A program made the translations under genes and the position numbers. Shown piece after piece: positions 1 to 6,378 of a stretch of 6,977 bases of DNA; the stretch's first letter is position 1; each line of letters opens with the position of its first letter. The notes below the pieces were generated by a model. That model saw nothing but the letters and a program-made list of their open reading frames with translations, was not told where the DNA came from and ran no database searches. Origin of the DNA: Rariglobus sp967755175 (GTDB taxonomy: Bacteria > Verrucomicrobiota > Verrucomicrobiia > Opitutales > Opitutaceae); assembly GCA_967755175.1 (NCBI GenBank), contig CBRAFO010000154.1, forward strand, positions 1-6,977, written 5' to 3'.

Positions 1-897
1 TTCGGCAGGATCGAGGCGGTGGTCGTCGGCAGTCTCGTGGGCGATTGCCGATAGGATCAGGCGAATGCGCGCCGGTGATGCGCCGAGCCGGAAGTCCGCC
101 AGCGAGCCGGTGACGGTGGGCGCGGGTTCGAGCGCGTAAAAGCGCGGAGGTTTCACCTGTCCGTTGACCACGCGGCGCCGTGCGGCGAGCGCGTGGCCGT
201 AGCGCACGGCTGCCGGATGTCGGTAGAAGCAATCGCTCTGGATCGTGAGGATGACGTCGGCTTTTTCGAAATCGAAGTCGGTCTGCGCGCCGTCGTGGTC
301 ATGGCGTCCGAGCGCGGTGTGTTGAAACCAGCGGGCTTGCCGAAAGCGGTCGAGCACCCGGTGAATTTCGCCCAGCAGCGTTGGCGAGGTGGTCGGCTCG
401 GTGAGCAACGCCAAGCCCGCGCCTTGGTGCGCGACGAGGTCGGCGCGCCGCGCGCGCCAGGCGTCTTCGAACTGCGGCCAGGTGGAGGCTTGGTTGTCGT
501 GGCGCGGGTAGCGCGAGCGGTCCGGATCGTAGAGGGAGAGGATCGCGGCCTGCGTGAAGACATCGGTCGCGCCGAGGCTTTCGGGATGCTCGGGGTTGCC
601 TTCGATCTTGGTGGGCCGGCCTGAGTTGGTGCGCACCAAAATGCCGCGTCCGTAGCCTTCAGTGGGCATGGCGGTTGTATAAAAAAGCGTGGTGCCGGGG
701 GCGGACATCAGCTCGGGAGGCGTGACCTGCGGGATGATTTTTTCCTCACGGCGGCGCGAGCACGCCGTCAGGCCTGCGAGCGCGAGGGATGCCGCCATCA
801 CTTGCAGGAAATCGCGCCGGTTCAGCTCTCGCGGCCACTCTGACGCGCCGGCGGGAAACTCGTCTCCAACGGAGGGACTGCGGCTCAGTGATGACAT
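1..897 (-). CDS. actB: ActB, alternative complex III molybdopterin-oxidoreductase-like iron-sulfur subunit (5' part, runs off the left edge)
   Basis: The first 299 codons are visible; the frame is open to base 1, so the 3' end is missing. ActB-family proteins are usually about 1000 residues: an N-terminal molybdopterin-oxidoreductase-like half (thought to lack the cofactor) and a C-terminal ferredoxin-like half with Fe-S clusters, passing electrons from quinol oxidation within ACIII on the outer face of the inner membrane. What I see: a twin-arginine motif NRRDFLQVM at residues 26-34, a hydrophobic stretch at 35-44, and a lipobox-like LTAC ending at Cys46. These are followed by family-typical blocks GRPTKIEGNPEHPES (93-107), TQAAILSLYDPDRS (115-128) and a TVTGSLADFRL-like stretch (261-271). 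The ATG at 897-895 lies inside the end of actA, and the 13-bp overlap implies translational coupling. The leader before the RR motif is only about 26 residues, shorter than in many relatives. Other molybdopterin oxidoreductases (Psr/Nrf type) are possible but fit less well, given the preceding pentaheme cytochrome. Confidence 0.88.
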   Translation of the reverse strand, partial: MSSLSRSPSVGDEFPAGASEWPRELNRRDFLQVMAASLALAGLTACSRRREEKIIPQVTPPELMSAPGTTLFYTTAMPTEGYGRGILVRTNSGRPTKIEGNPEHPESLGATDVFTQAAILSLYDPDRSRYPRHDNQASTWPQFEDAWRARRADLVAHQGAGLALLTEPTTSPTLLGEIHRVLDRFRQARWFQHTALGRHDHDGAQTDFDFEKADVILTIQSDCFYRHPAAVRYGHALAARRRVVNGQVKPPRFYALEPAPTVTGSLADFRLGASPARIRLILSAIAHETADDHRLDPAE

Positions 898-1616
898 GTG
901 GAGCAGTTGGTGAGGTGGTCCGGATGCACCGCATAAGCTAACGCGAGGGCTTCGAGAGCAGTGGATTCGGGTGCGGGAGGCTTCAGCGCGGCGAATAGCC
1001 GGCCTTGCGATTGCAGGCGCGATCCGGGTTCACGGTGGCACTCGATGCACCAGCGCATGTCGAGCGGCTCGGCTTTTGCGGTGAGGGCCATGCGGCCGAG
1101 TTCACCGTGGCACACGACGCAGCCCACGCCTTTTGAAACGTGGATGCCGTGGTTGAAGAAGACGTGGTCCGGCAGGCGTGTTACCCGCGTCCAGCGCAAC
1201 GGCTCGTCCGCGCTCGCGCTGTGGATGACCGGTTGCAGCATCGCGGTGTCGGTGAAGATCTGGGAGTGGCAGTTGAGGCAGACCCCGGTTGCGGGCATCC
1301 CGGCAAAGGCGGATGTCTCCACGGTCGCGTGGCAGAAGCGGCAGTCGATGCGCAGCTCGCCCGCGTGGTGGCGATGGCTGAAGAGGACCGGCTGATCCGG
1401 TGCGAGCCCGATGCGGTTCCAGTAGGGGGAATGAAAATACGCGAAGACAGACGCCCCGGTTGCGGCCATTAACAACACGACCGACATCAGTCCGACGCGA
1501 AACAACGTGGTGGCACGCGGTCGAAAGAGACCGTGTCCGGTGCGCGGAGCGGGTTCGGGAGGGAAGGAAGGATCGTTCGGCACACGGAGGGCGTGCGGTG
1601 CCGAGGCGTCGACCAT
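885..1616 (-). CDS. actA: ActA, pentaheme membrane-anchored cytochrome c of alternative complex III
   Basis: The 243-residue product carries five CxxCH heme-binding motifs at about residues 92-96, 113-117, 166-170, 190-194 and 238-242; the last is almost the C-terminus. One N-terminal membrane helix (about 41-61) precedes the heme region, so the hemes should face the periplasm. The text around the motifs (PVLFSHRHHAGELRIDCRFC, GMPATGVCLNCHSQIF, VFFNHGIHVSKGVGC) is typical of ActA, which passes electrons within ACIII. Extra histidines at 81, 83, 84, 156 and 160 are candidate distal heme ligands. I chose the ATG at 1616. The frame stays open to a GTG at 1682 that would add 22 residues, but neither start has a strong Shine-Dalgarno sequence, the GTG sits inside a small hairpin (1676-1689), and relatives have short leaders. 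The gene ends 13 bp inside actB. A generic cytochrome c3/c7-type protein is the fallback name. Confidence 0.88.
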   Translation of the reverse strand: MVDASAPHALRVPNDPSFPPEPAPRTGHGLFRPRATTLFRVGLMSVVLLMAATGASVFAYFHSPYWNRIGLAPDQPVLFSHRHHAGELRIDCRFCHATVETSAFAGMPATGVCLNCHSQIFTDTAMLQPVIHSASADEPLRWTRVTRLPDHVFFNHGIHVSKGVGCVVCHGELGRMALTAKAEPLDMRWCIECHREPGSRLQSQGRLFAALKPPAPESTALEALALAYAVHPDHLTNCSTCHH

Positions 1617-1719
1617 CGAAGCCCGCCAGCCGCAGGGACCGGCAGAGCATAGACGGACGGCATCGCTCCCACTATCCGGCACGCGCCGGGGTGGGTGGTA
1701 GAAGATAGTCCCAAGACCG

Positions 1720-1742
1720 CCGCCTGCTTTCTCTGCGGGCGG
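1720..1742. repeat. Imperfect hairpin upstream of actA
   Basis: Arms CCGCCTGC (1720-1727) and GCGGGCGG (1735-1742) pair over 8 bp around a 7-base pyrimidine loop. The single non-Watson-Crick position is a U-G wobble if read from the plus strand and an A-C mismatch in the minus-strand transcript. No U-run follows on either strand, so I do not call it a terminator. It lies in the gap between kdpE and actA, next to the stronger palindromic element at 1754-1835. Confidence 0.35.
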
Positions 1743-1753
1743 TTAGGCCGTTT

Positions 1754-1835
1754 TGTAGGGCCTCACCTTGCGTGAGGCCGCGCAGTCTTTAGTCCTGCGC
1801 ACGCAGGACGGCCCGACGCGAGGTCGGGCCCTACA
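1754..1835. repeat. REP-like palindromic element with cloverleaf potential between kdpE and actA
   Basis: A closing stem TGTAG (1754-1758) with CTACA (1831-1835) encloses three perfect hairpins: 1759-1766 with 1772-1779 (8 bp, loop 5), 1792-1799 with 1802-1809 (8 bp, or 7 bp with a 4-base loop), and 1810-1817 with 1823-1830 (8 bp, loop 5). Hairpins one and three sit flush against the closing stem; a 12-base linker follows hairpin one. Competing folds exist: the outer arms can extend to 9 bp (1754-1762 with 1827-1835) at the expense of hairpins one and three, and 1780-1785 can pair with 1795-1800 at the expense of hairpin two. The element starts at the base after the kdpE stop. There is no U-tract, so it is not a clean intrinsic terminator, although it could end, slow or protect the kdpDE transcript. 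Its form resembles dispersed extragenic palindromes; that class assignment is inferred. Confidence 0.7.
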
Positions 1836-2552
1836 TCAGGAAACGTGGCGGGCGACCTCTTCGGCAGTGAAGCGGTAGCCGATGCCGGATTCGGTTTTGA
1901 GGTAGCGCGGCCGGCCTGGGTCGGGTTCCAGCTTTTGCCGGAGGTGGGTCATGTAAACGCGCAGGTAATGCGTTTGGTCCTCGGCATTGGGTCCCCAGAG
2001 TTCGCGCAGGATCTGGCGGTGCGTGAGAACTTTTCCGCGATGAACCAAGAGCAGGCGCAGGAAGGCGTATTCTTTGGCAGTTAACTTCACGTCCACTCCG
2101 TCCGCGGCGACGCTGCGGCGAGTCAGGTCAACTTCCACCGGGCCGAATTTAATGATGCTCGCTTCGTCGGCGGGATGCGCCCGGCGCAGGAGCACGCGGA
2201 GACGCGCCAACAGTTCGCCGCCTCCAAACGGCTTGGTGAGATAATCATCAGCACCCGCGTCGAGTGCGGCGATTTTTTGGGCTTCTTCGCCGAGGACCGA
2301 AAGAATGAGGACGGGGGCTTGGCTCCATTCGCGGAGGCGGCGGAGAACGTCGATGCCGTCGGTGTCGGGCAATCCCAGATCGAGAATGATGGCGTCGGGG
2401 CGTTTGAGCGCGGCTTCACTGAGCCCGAGCTGGCCGGTGTCAGCTTCACGCACGCCATAACCGGCGGCTTCGAGCGTGATGCGGAGCAAGCGACGAATCT
2501 GCACCTCGTCGTCGATGACGAGAAGGTCGGGTTTGGCGGGCGCGTTGCTCAT
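1836..2552 (-). CDS. kdpE: KdpE, response regulator of the Kdp potassium system
   Basis: The 238-residue product is an OmpR/PhoB-type response regulator. The receiver domain (about 8-122) has the acidic pair Asp14-Asp15, phosphoacceptor Asp58 (in ILDLGLPD), Ser85 and the invariant Lys107 in TKPF. A winged-helix DNA-binding domain follows (about 130-232), with LTAKEYAFLRLLL, LTHRQILRELWG and the recognition/wing region ending GIGYRF. Length and motif spacing are normal for KdpE, which receives phosphate from KdpD and activates kdpFABC transcription at low K+ or high osmolarity. Its ATG overlaps the kdpD stop by 4 bp (ATGA), so translation is probably coupled. The REC-winged-helix fold alone would fit many regulators; the specific name comes from its position after kdpD and the KdpE-like wording of both domains. 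Confidence 0.95.
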   Translation of the reverse strand: MSNAPAKPDLLVIDDEVQIRRLLRITLEAAGYGVREADTGQLGLSEAALKRPDAIILDLGLPDTDGIDVLRRLREWSQAPVLILSVLGEEAQKIAALDAGADDYLTKPFGGGELLARLRVLLRRAHPADEASIIKFGPVEVDLTRRSVAADGVDVKLTAKEYAFLRLLLVHRGKVLTHRQILRELWGPNAEDQTHYLRVYMTHLRQKLEPDPGRPRYLKTESGIGYRFTAEEVARHVS

Positions 2553-5230
2553 TCCGCCGGCACGCTACCATGCGGTGTGTGCGGCAGGTAAATGGTAAAC
2601 ACCGCGCCGCCGCCGGGATTCTCGCCGGCGACGACTTCGCCGCCTTGCGCCACCACGAAGCCGCGGATGATCGAGAGGCCCAGCCCGAGGCCGCCGGCGC
2701 GGGCGGCGTCGCCACGTTGGAATTTATGGAACAGGCGTTCGCGCATGGCGGGCGGCAGGCCGGGCCCACGGTCGGCCACGGTGAAGAAAACGCGTGGGCG
2801 TTCGCGGGCGCTTTCAACTCCGCAGGCCAAAAACACCGGTGTGCCTGCGGGCGTGTGCAGCGCGGCGTTGAGGAGGAGGTTGGCGATGACCTGCTCCATG
2901 AGCGCGGCGTCGGCGCGAAAAACCGGCATGTCGTCGGGCACGGCCATTTCCAAGGGATGGTCCACGAGAGACTCGCGGACGCCGTCGAGCGCGGCGTTGA
3001 GTAGGTCGTGGGCGTCACACCAGTCGAGGCGGGGACGGAGAGCGCCGGTTTCGAGACGTGTCTGGTCGAGAAGATTGCCGACGAGGCGGTTGAGGCGGCG
3101 GGTGGCGGTGCGGATCTCTCCGACGAGGTGTTCGCGAGTGGCGGAGTCGGCGGTGGTGAAGTTCTCGGCGGCCGAGCTGAGCACGGCGAGGGGCGTGCGA
3201 AGTTCGTGGGAGACGCCGTCGAGCAAGGCGCGGTGGAGTTTGTCGGACTCGGCGAGGAGTTTTTCGCGTTCGCCGGCGGCGCGGAGGTGTTCGCGTTCGA
3301 CAATCAAGGCGAGTTGCGCGGCGAAACTCTCGGCGAGTTCGCGTTGCGCGAGCGTGAGCAGGGCGTCGTCGGCCACGCGCAACACCAGCACGCCGTGGGC
3401 GGTGTCGTCGCGCAGGAGCGGGAGGTGAAAACCCTCGGAGGAGGGGAGCGTGTCGGTGAAGCGCCCGGCGGGTTTGCGGTTGCGCCAGGCCCACGCGGAG
3501 ACGGCGCGCTCTTTTTCGGGGAGGGTGAACGAGCCGGCGAAGTGCGGCGTCAGTTCGTCTTCGGTTTCGCCCAGAAGGAGGGCGGTTTTGGCGTTGAACA
3601 GCTCATCGGCCTGACGAAGGGCGGCGAAGACGGCGTCATCAAGAGTGCGCGCCACACCGAGGGCTTGCGTGAGATGGAAGAGCGCGGTGGCGCGTGCTTC
3701 GCGCAGGCGTTCGTGGCGGGCCTGGGCGCGCACGCGGGCGGTGAGCTGGCCGGCGACGAGGGCGACGATGAAGTAGGTCGCGAACATCATGCCGTCCTCA
3801 AACTTCGAGATAACAAAGGTGAAGAGAGGAGGTATGAAGAGGAAGTTCCAGGTGAGCGCACTGATCACACCGGCGGCGAGCACGGGCCAGCGGCCGACGC
3901 GCAGGCTGAGCACGATGACGGCGAGCAGATACAACAGGCCGACGGCGAGGTAGCCGGTGAACGGGACGAGGAACCAGCCCGCGAGCGTGAGGGCTCCGAG
4001 AACAACGAGGACGTCGTAGTATTCGCGGGAGGGAGACGCGAAGGCGGTTTCCCAGTCGATGCGCAGGCTGGGTTTGTCGGCGAGGCGCTCGGCGGGGACT
4101 ACGTAAACATCGATGGGACCGCTGATGCGCAGGAGACGATCCACCAAGCTGCCGCCGCGCAGCCAGTCGAGCCAGCGAGAGCTGCGGGATTTGCCGACGA
4201 CGATCTGAGTCGCGTTGTTCTGAAGGGCGACGCGCACCAGGGCGGCGGAGATGTTCTCGTCGTGGGTGACGACGATCTCCGCGCCGAGTTCGCGGGCGAG
4301 AGCAAGGTTCTGTTCGAGGCGGCGACGATCCTCGGGGAGGAGGTTGCGGGCGGATTCCACGCTCACAGCGATCCACGAGGCACCTTGGGAGGCGGCCATG
4401 CGGCGAGTCCAGCGAACGAGCTGCGTGGAGGACGGGCTGGGGCCGATGGCGACGAGCAGGCGTTCGCCGGAGCGCCAGACGGTTTTGAGCGGGCTGGTGG
4501 CGCGGAGCTCACGGAGACGTTTGTCCACGCGCTCGGCCACGAAGCGCAACGCGAGTTCGCGCAGGGCGGTGAGGTGAGTGTCTTTGAAGAAGCCATCGGC
4601 GGCGGCTGCACGGGCGTGGTCGCCGAGGTAGACTTTGCCTTCCTTCAGCCGGTCACGGAGGGCTTCGGGGGTGAGGTCAATCAGTTCGATCTGGTCGGCA
4701 AGTTCGAAGACGGAATCGGGAACCGTCTCGTGGACGGTGGCGCCGGTGATCTGGCGGACAGCGTCGGAGCGGCTTTCGATGTGCTGGACGTTGAGCGTGG
4801 TGAAAACGTCGATACCGGCTTCAAGCAGCTCGATCACGTCTTGGTAGCGCTTGGGGTGGCGGGAGCCCTCGGCGTTGGTGTGGGCGAACTCGTCCACGAG
4901 GACCAGTCGGGGCCGGGGCTGGCGGGCGAGGAGGGCCTCCAGGTCCATCTCGGTGATCTGGATGCCGCGATACTCGATGACGCGGCGCGGCATCACGGGC
5001 AGATCGGAGAGGAGTGCCTCGGTTTCGGCGCGTCCGTGAGTTTCGACGACGCCCACGACGAGATCGACCTTGTCCTTCATCTCCTGCTGGGCGGCACGGA
5101 GCATGGAGTAGGTCTTGCCCACGCCGGGGCACATGCCGAAGAAGATCTTCAGGCGACCGCGACGGGAGCGTTGTTCGTCTCGCTGGAGAGAGGCGAGGAG
5201 GGCGTCGGGATCGGGACGGTGGTCGGGCAT
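2549..5230 (-). CDS. kdpD: KdpD, membrane sensor histidine kinase for potassium/osmotic stress
   Basis: The 893-residue product has complete KdpD architecture. The N-terminal KdpD domain opens with RPDPDALLAS and holds a Walker A motif GMCPGVGKT (32-40) and a Walker B-like LVDEFAHTN (about 111-119). A universal-stress-protein domain follows (about 255-380), then four membrane helices (about 405-424, 426-443, 448-467, 482-500) with an arginine-rich segment after the fourth (RVRAQARHERLREAR). Next come a GAF-like region (about 515-645), a dimerisation/phosphoacceptor domain with SHELRTP (His675), and an ATPase domain with N-box LLLNAALHTP (Asn788), DRGPG (820-824) and GGLGLG (846-851). It should autophosphorylate at His675, phosphorylate KdpE, and also dephosphorylate it. 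No catalytic motif is missing. I chose the ATG at 5230 because E. coli KdpD starts a similar distance before RPDPD; a GTG at 5248 would add six residues and leave only 6 bp after the preceding gene. Neither start has a strong Shine-Dalgarno sequence. Confidence 0.97.
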   Translation of the reverse strand: MPDHRPDPDALLASLQRDEQRSRRGRLKIFFGMCPGVGKTYSMLRAAQQEMKDKVDLVVGVVETHGRAETEALLSDLPVMPRRVIEYRGIQITEMDLEALLARQPRPRLVLVDEFAHTNAEGSRHPKRYQDVIELLEAGIDVFTTLNVQHIESRSDAVRQITGATVHETVPDSVFELADQIELIDLTPEALRDRLKEGKVYLGDHARAAAADGFFKDTHLTALRELALRFVAERVDKRLRELRATSPLKTVWRSGERLLVAIGPSPSSTQLVRWTRRMAASQGASWIAVSVESARNLLPEDRRRLEQNLALARELGAEIVVTHDENISAALVRVALQNNATQIVVGKSRSSRWLDWLRGGSLVDRLLRISGPIDVYVVPAERLADKPSLRIDWETAFASPSREYYDVLVVLGALTLAGWFLVPFTGYLAVGLLYLLAVIVLSLRVGRWPVLAAGVISALTWNFLFIPPLFTFVISKFEDGMMFATYFIVALVAGQLTARVRAQARHERLREARATALFHLTQALGVARTLDDAVFAALRQADELFNAKTALLLGETEDELTPHFAGSFTLPEKERAVSAWAWRNRKPAGRFTDTLPSSEGFHLPLLRDDTAHGVLVLRVADDALLTLAQRELAESFAAQLALIVEREHLRAAGEREKLLAESDKLHRALLDGVSHELRTPLAVLSSAAENFTTADSATREHLVGEIRTATRRLNRLVGNLLDQTRLETGALRPRLDWCDAHDLLNAALDGVRESLVDHPLEMAVPDDMPVFRADAALMEQVIANLLLNAALHTPAGTPVFLACGVESARERPRVFFTVADRGPGLPPAMRERLFHKFQRGDAARAGGLGLGLSIIRGFVVAQGGEVVAGENPGGGAVFTIYLPHTPHGSVPAE

Positions 5231-5254
5231 GAGTCGTCGGTTGGTCACCGCTTT

Positions 5255-5623
5255 TTAACGCGAGTAATGCACTACGGCGAATGCCATGATGGTAAACCAA
5301 AGCACAAAGCTGATTGAAAAGATCGTCAGCAGATATCGTCTGGCAATCGAAGAGGTGACGACTTCGGTCTTTAGCCAGGAGATGTCACACAGCCATTGCA
5401 CGCCCCGCGGACAGAGAGTTCCTCCCAAGGGCGTCCACGTATATTCTTCGGGGATGAATCCCTCGGCGGCCAGTTCGCGGACGAACGCCCTCTTGCGCAC
5501 ATCGGAGAACGTGTCACGGGACATGCGAATGATGACTGCATCGGGTTCGTTTTCGACGCGGACCAAGGTATCGGAAGCGGGGAAGTAAAACTCAAAGCTG
5601 CCAGACTGGAGGGGCGATGACAT
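5255..5623 (-). CDS. Small protein with a C-terminal membrane anchor, unrecognised family, between kdpC and kdpD
   Basis: I do not recognise this 122-residue protein. The first 95 or so residues look soluble: beta-type segments (SFEFYFP, TLVRVENEPDAVIIRM), then a charged helix-like stretch (about 36-58), then a region with TWTPLGG, Trp77, Trp83 and cysteines 71 and 79. A single hydrophobic helix at about 97-118, preceded by Ala-Arg-Arg, is followed by only four residues. That gives a tail-anchored topology with the bulk probably cytoplasmic. Codon use supports a real gene, though third-position GC looks lower than in the neighbouring kdp genes. The frame is open upstream to a TTG at 5722 (155 residues), but that N-terminus looks non-coding and would run through a promoter-like site, so I prefer the ATG at 5623. 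The gap to kdpD is only 24 bp, suggesting cotranscription with kdpDE and perhaps an accessory role in sensing or transport; that role is inference only. Confidence 0.65.
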   Translation of the reverse strand: MSSPLQSGSFEFYFPASDTLVRVENEPDAVIIRMSRDTFSDVRKRAFVRELAAEGFIPEEYTWTPLGGTLCPRGVQWLCDISWLKTEVVTSSIARRYLLTIFSISFVLWFTIMAFAVVHYSR

Positions 5624-5703
5624 TTGGCATGACCAGAGGGGGAACGACCATGGACTCAGGGAAACTGATTTCACTCGGAGGAGAATCAGGCGGGGTGGTT
5701 GGG

Positions 5704-5732
5704 AAGATAGCCGCGCTGACAAGAATCGGCAA
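5704..5732 (-). promoter_or_regulatory. Weak sigma-70-like promoter candidate ahead of the small gene and kdpDE
   Basis: In the 138-bp gap between kdpC and the small gene, the minus strand reads TTGCCG (5732-5727), then a 17-base spacer, then TATCTT (5709-5704). Each hexamer matches the E. coli consensus at four of six positions with ideal spacing. A start site near 5697 would leave a leader of about 75 bases before the ATG at 5623. E. coli kdpDE can be expressed separately from kdpFABC, so an internal promoter here is plausible, but a match of this quality arises often by chance. The rest of the gap shows nothing I can name. Confidence 0.22.
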
Positions 5733-5761
5733 CCTTCGGGAGCGTCTGCGGGAGGCGGTGA

Positions 5762-6349
5762 TTACGGATGGACATGGTCGAGGGCCAGGTTGAGGAGCAG
5801 GACGTTTACGCCGGGTTCGCCGAGGACGCCGGCGTCGCGGGGATCGGTGTGAGCGGCTATGAGGCTGGTGAGGGTGGTGAGCGGAAGGCCGCGAACGCGG
5901 GCGATGCGGGGAGCCTGGAGCGTGGCGTTGGCCACACTGATGTGGGGATCGAGTCCGCTGGCGGAGGAGGTCACGGCATCGGCGGGCACGGGCGCGTCGG
6001 GCGCGAGGCTGTTGGCAGCGCGGTAAGCGGCGACATTGGCCTTGATGTTGTCGGCGAGCTTTTGGCTGGTGGGTCCGAGGTTGGTGCCGGAGGAGTTGGC
6101 AGCGTCATAACCGGCGCCCGCGACGGAAGGGCGCGAGTTGAAATACTTTTCGGAGGTGAACGACTGGCCGATAAGGACGGAGCCGCGCACGGTGCCGTCG
6201 GTATCAGTGACGAGGGAGCCATTGGCACGAGACGGGAAGAAGGCTTGCGCGCCGGCCCACACGGCGAGCGGGTAGGCGCCGCAGAGGAGGACGGCGAGGA
6301 CGGCGGTGAGGAGGAGCGCGGTGCGAAGTTCGGAGAGGAAAGTTTTCAT
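5762..6349 (-). CDS. kdpC: KdpC, accessory subunit of the potassium-transporting ATPase
   Basis: The 195-residue product is full-length for KdpC (E. coli about 190). One N-terminal membrane helix (about 11-34) leads into a periplasmic domain with the family blocks GSVLIGQSF (56-64), KYFNSRPS (68-75), SSGTNLGPTS (86-95), DAVTSSASGLDPHIS (124-138) and GEPGVNVLLLNLAL (177-190). KdpC sits beside KdpA and KdpB in the KdpFABC complex and is thought to assist assembly or K+ binding at the pump entrance. The ATG at 6349 is the natural start, since MKTFLSELRTALL is a typical KdpC opening, although no good Shine-Dalgarno sequence precedes it. The upstream gap to kdpB is 121 bp, unusually wide for subunits made in fixed ratio, and it contains the inverted repeat at 6379-6470. 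All family motifs are intact. Confidence 0.97.
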   Translation of the reverse strand: MKTFLSELRTALLLTAVLAVLLCGAYPLAVWAGAQAFFPSRANGSLVTDTDGTVRGSVLIGQSFTSEKYFNSRPSVAGAGYDAANSSGTNLGPTSQKLADNIKANVAAYRAANSLAPDAPVPADAVTSSASGLDPHISVANATLQAPRIARVRGLPLTTLTSLIAAHTDPRDAGVLGEPGVNVLLLNLALDHVHP

Positions 6350-6378
6350 GGGAGAAGGGAACGGGGGAGGAGTGGTTT

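Noticed and set aside
193..624. A plus-strand open frame opposite actB
   Set aside because: The minus strand carries an uninterrupted ActB with clear family motifs; the plus-strand product has no recognisable features.
1754..1835. The cloverleaf read as a tRNA gene
   Set aside because: The closing stem is only 5 bp, arm sizes and loops are wrong, and there are no conserved tRNA bases (no TTCGANNC-like T loop and no proper anticodon arm).
3008..5317. A 769-codon open frame on the plus strand, antisense to kdpD
   Set aside because: It is exactly opposite a full-length KdpD with every catalytic motif intact. Its product is a low-complexity Gly/Glu/Ala/Val-rich sequence typical of antisense frames in GC-rich genes, with no domain I recognise.
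5650..5793. A 47-codon plus-strand frame starting in the kdpC/small-gene gap, with a purine-rich stretch about 8 bases before its ATG
   Set aside because: It runs into the antisense of the kdpC 3' end and is short. The purine-rich stretch is not a clear ribosome binding site, and no family is recognisable. Conservation in relatives would be needed to reopen it.
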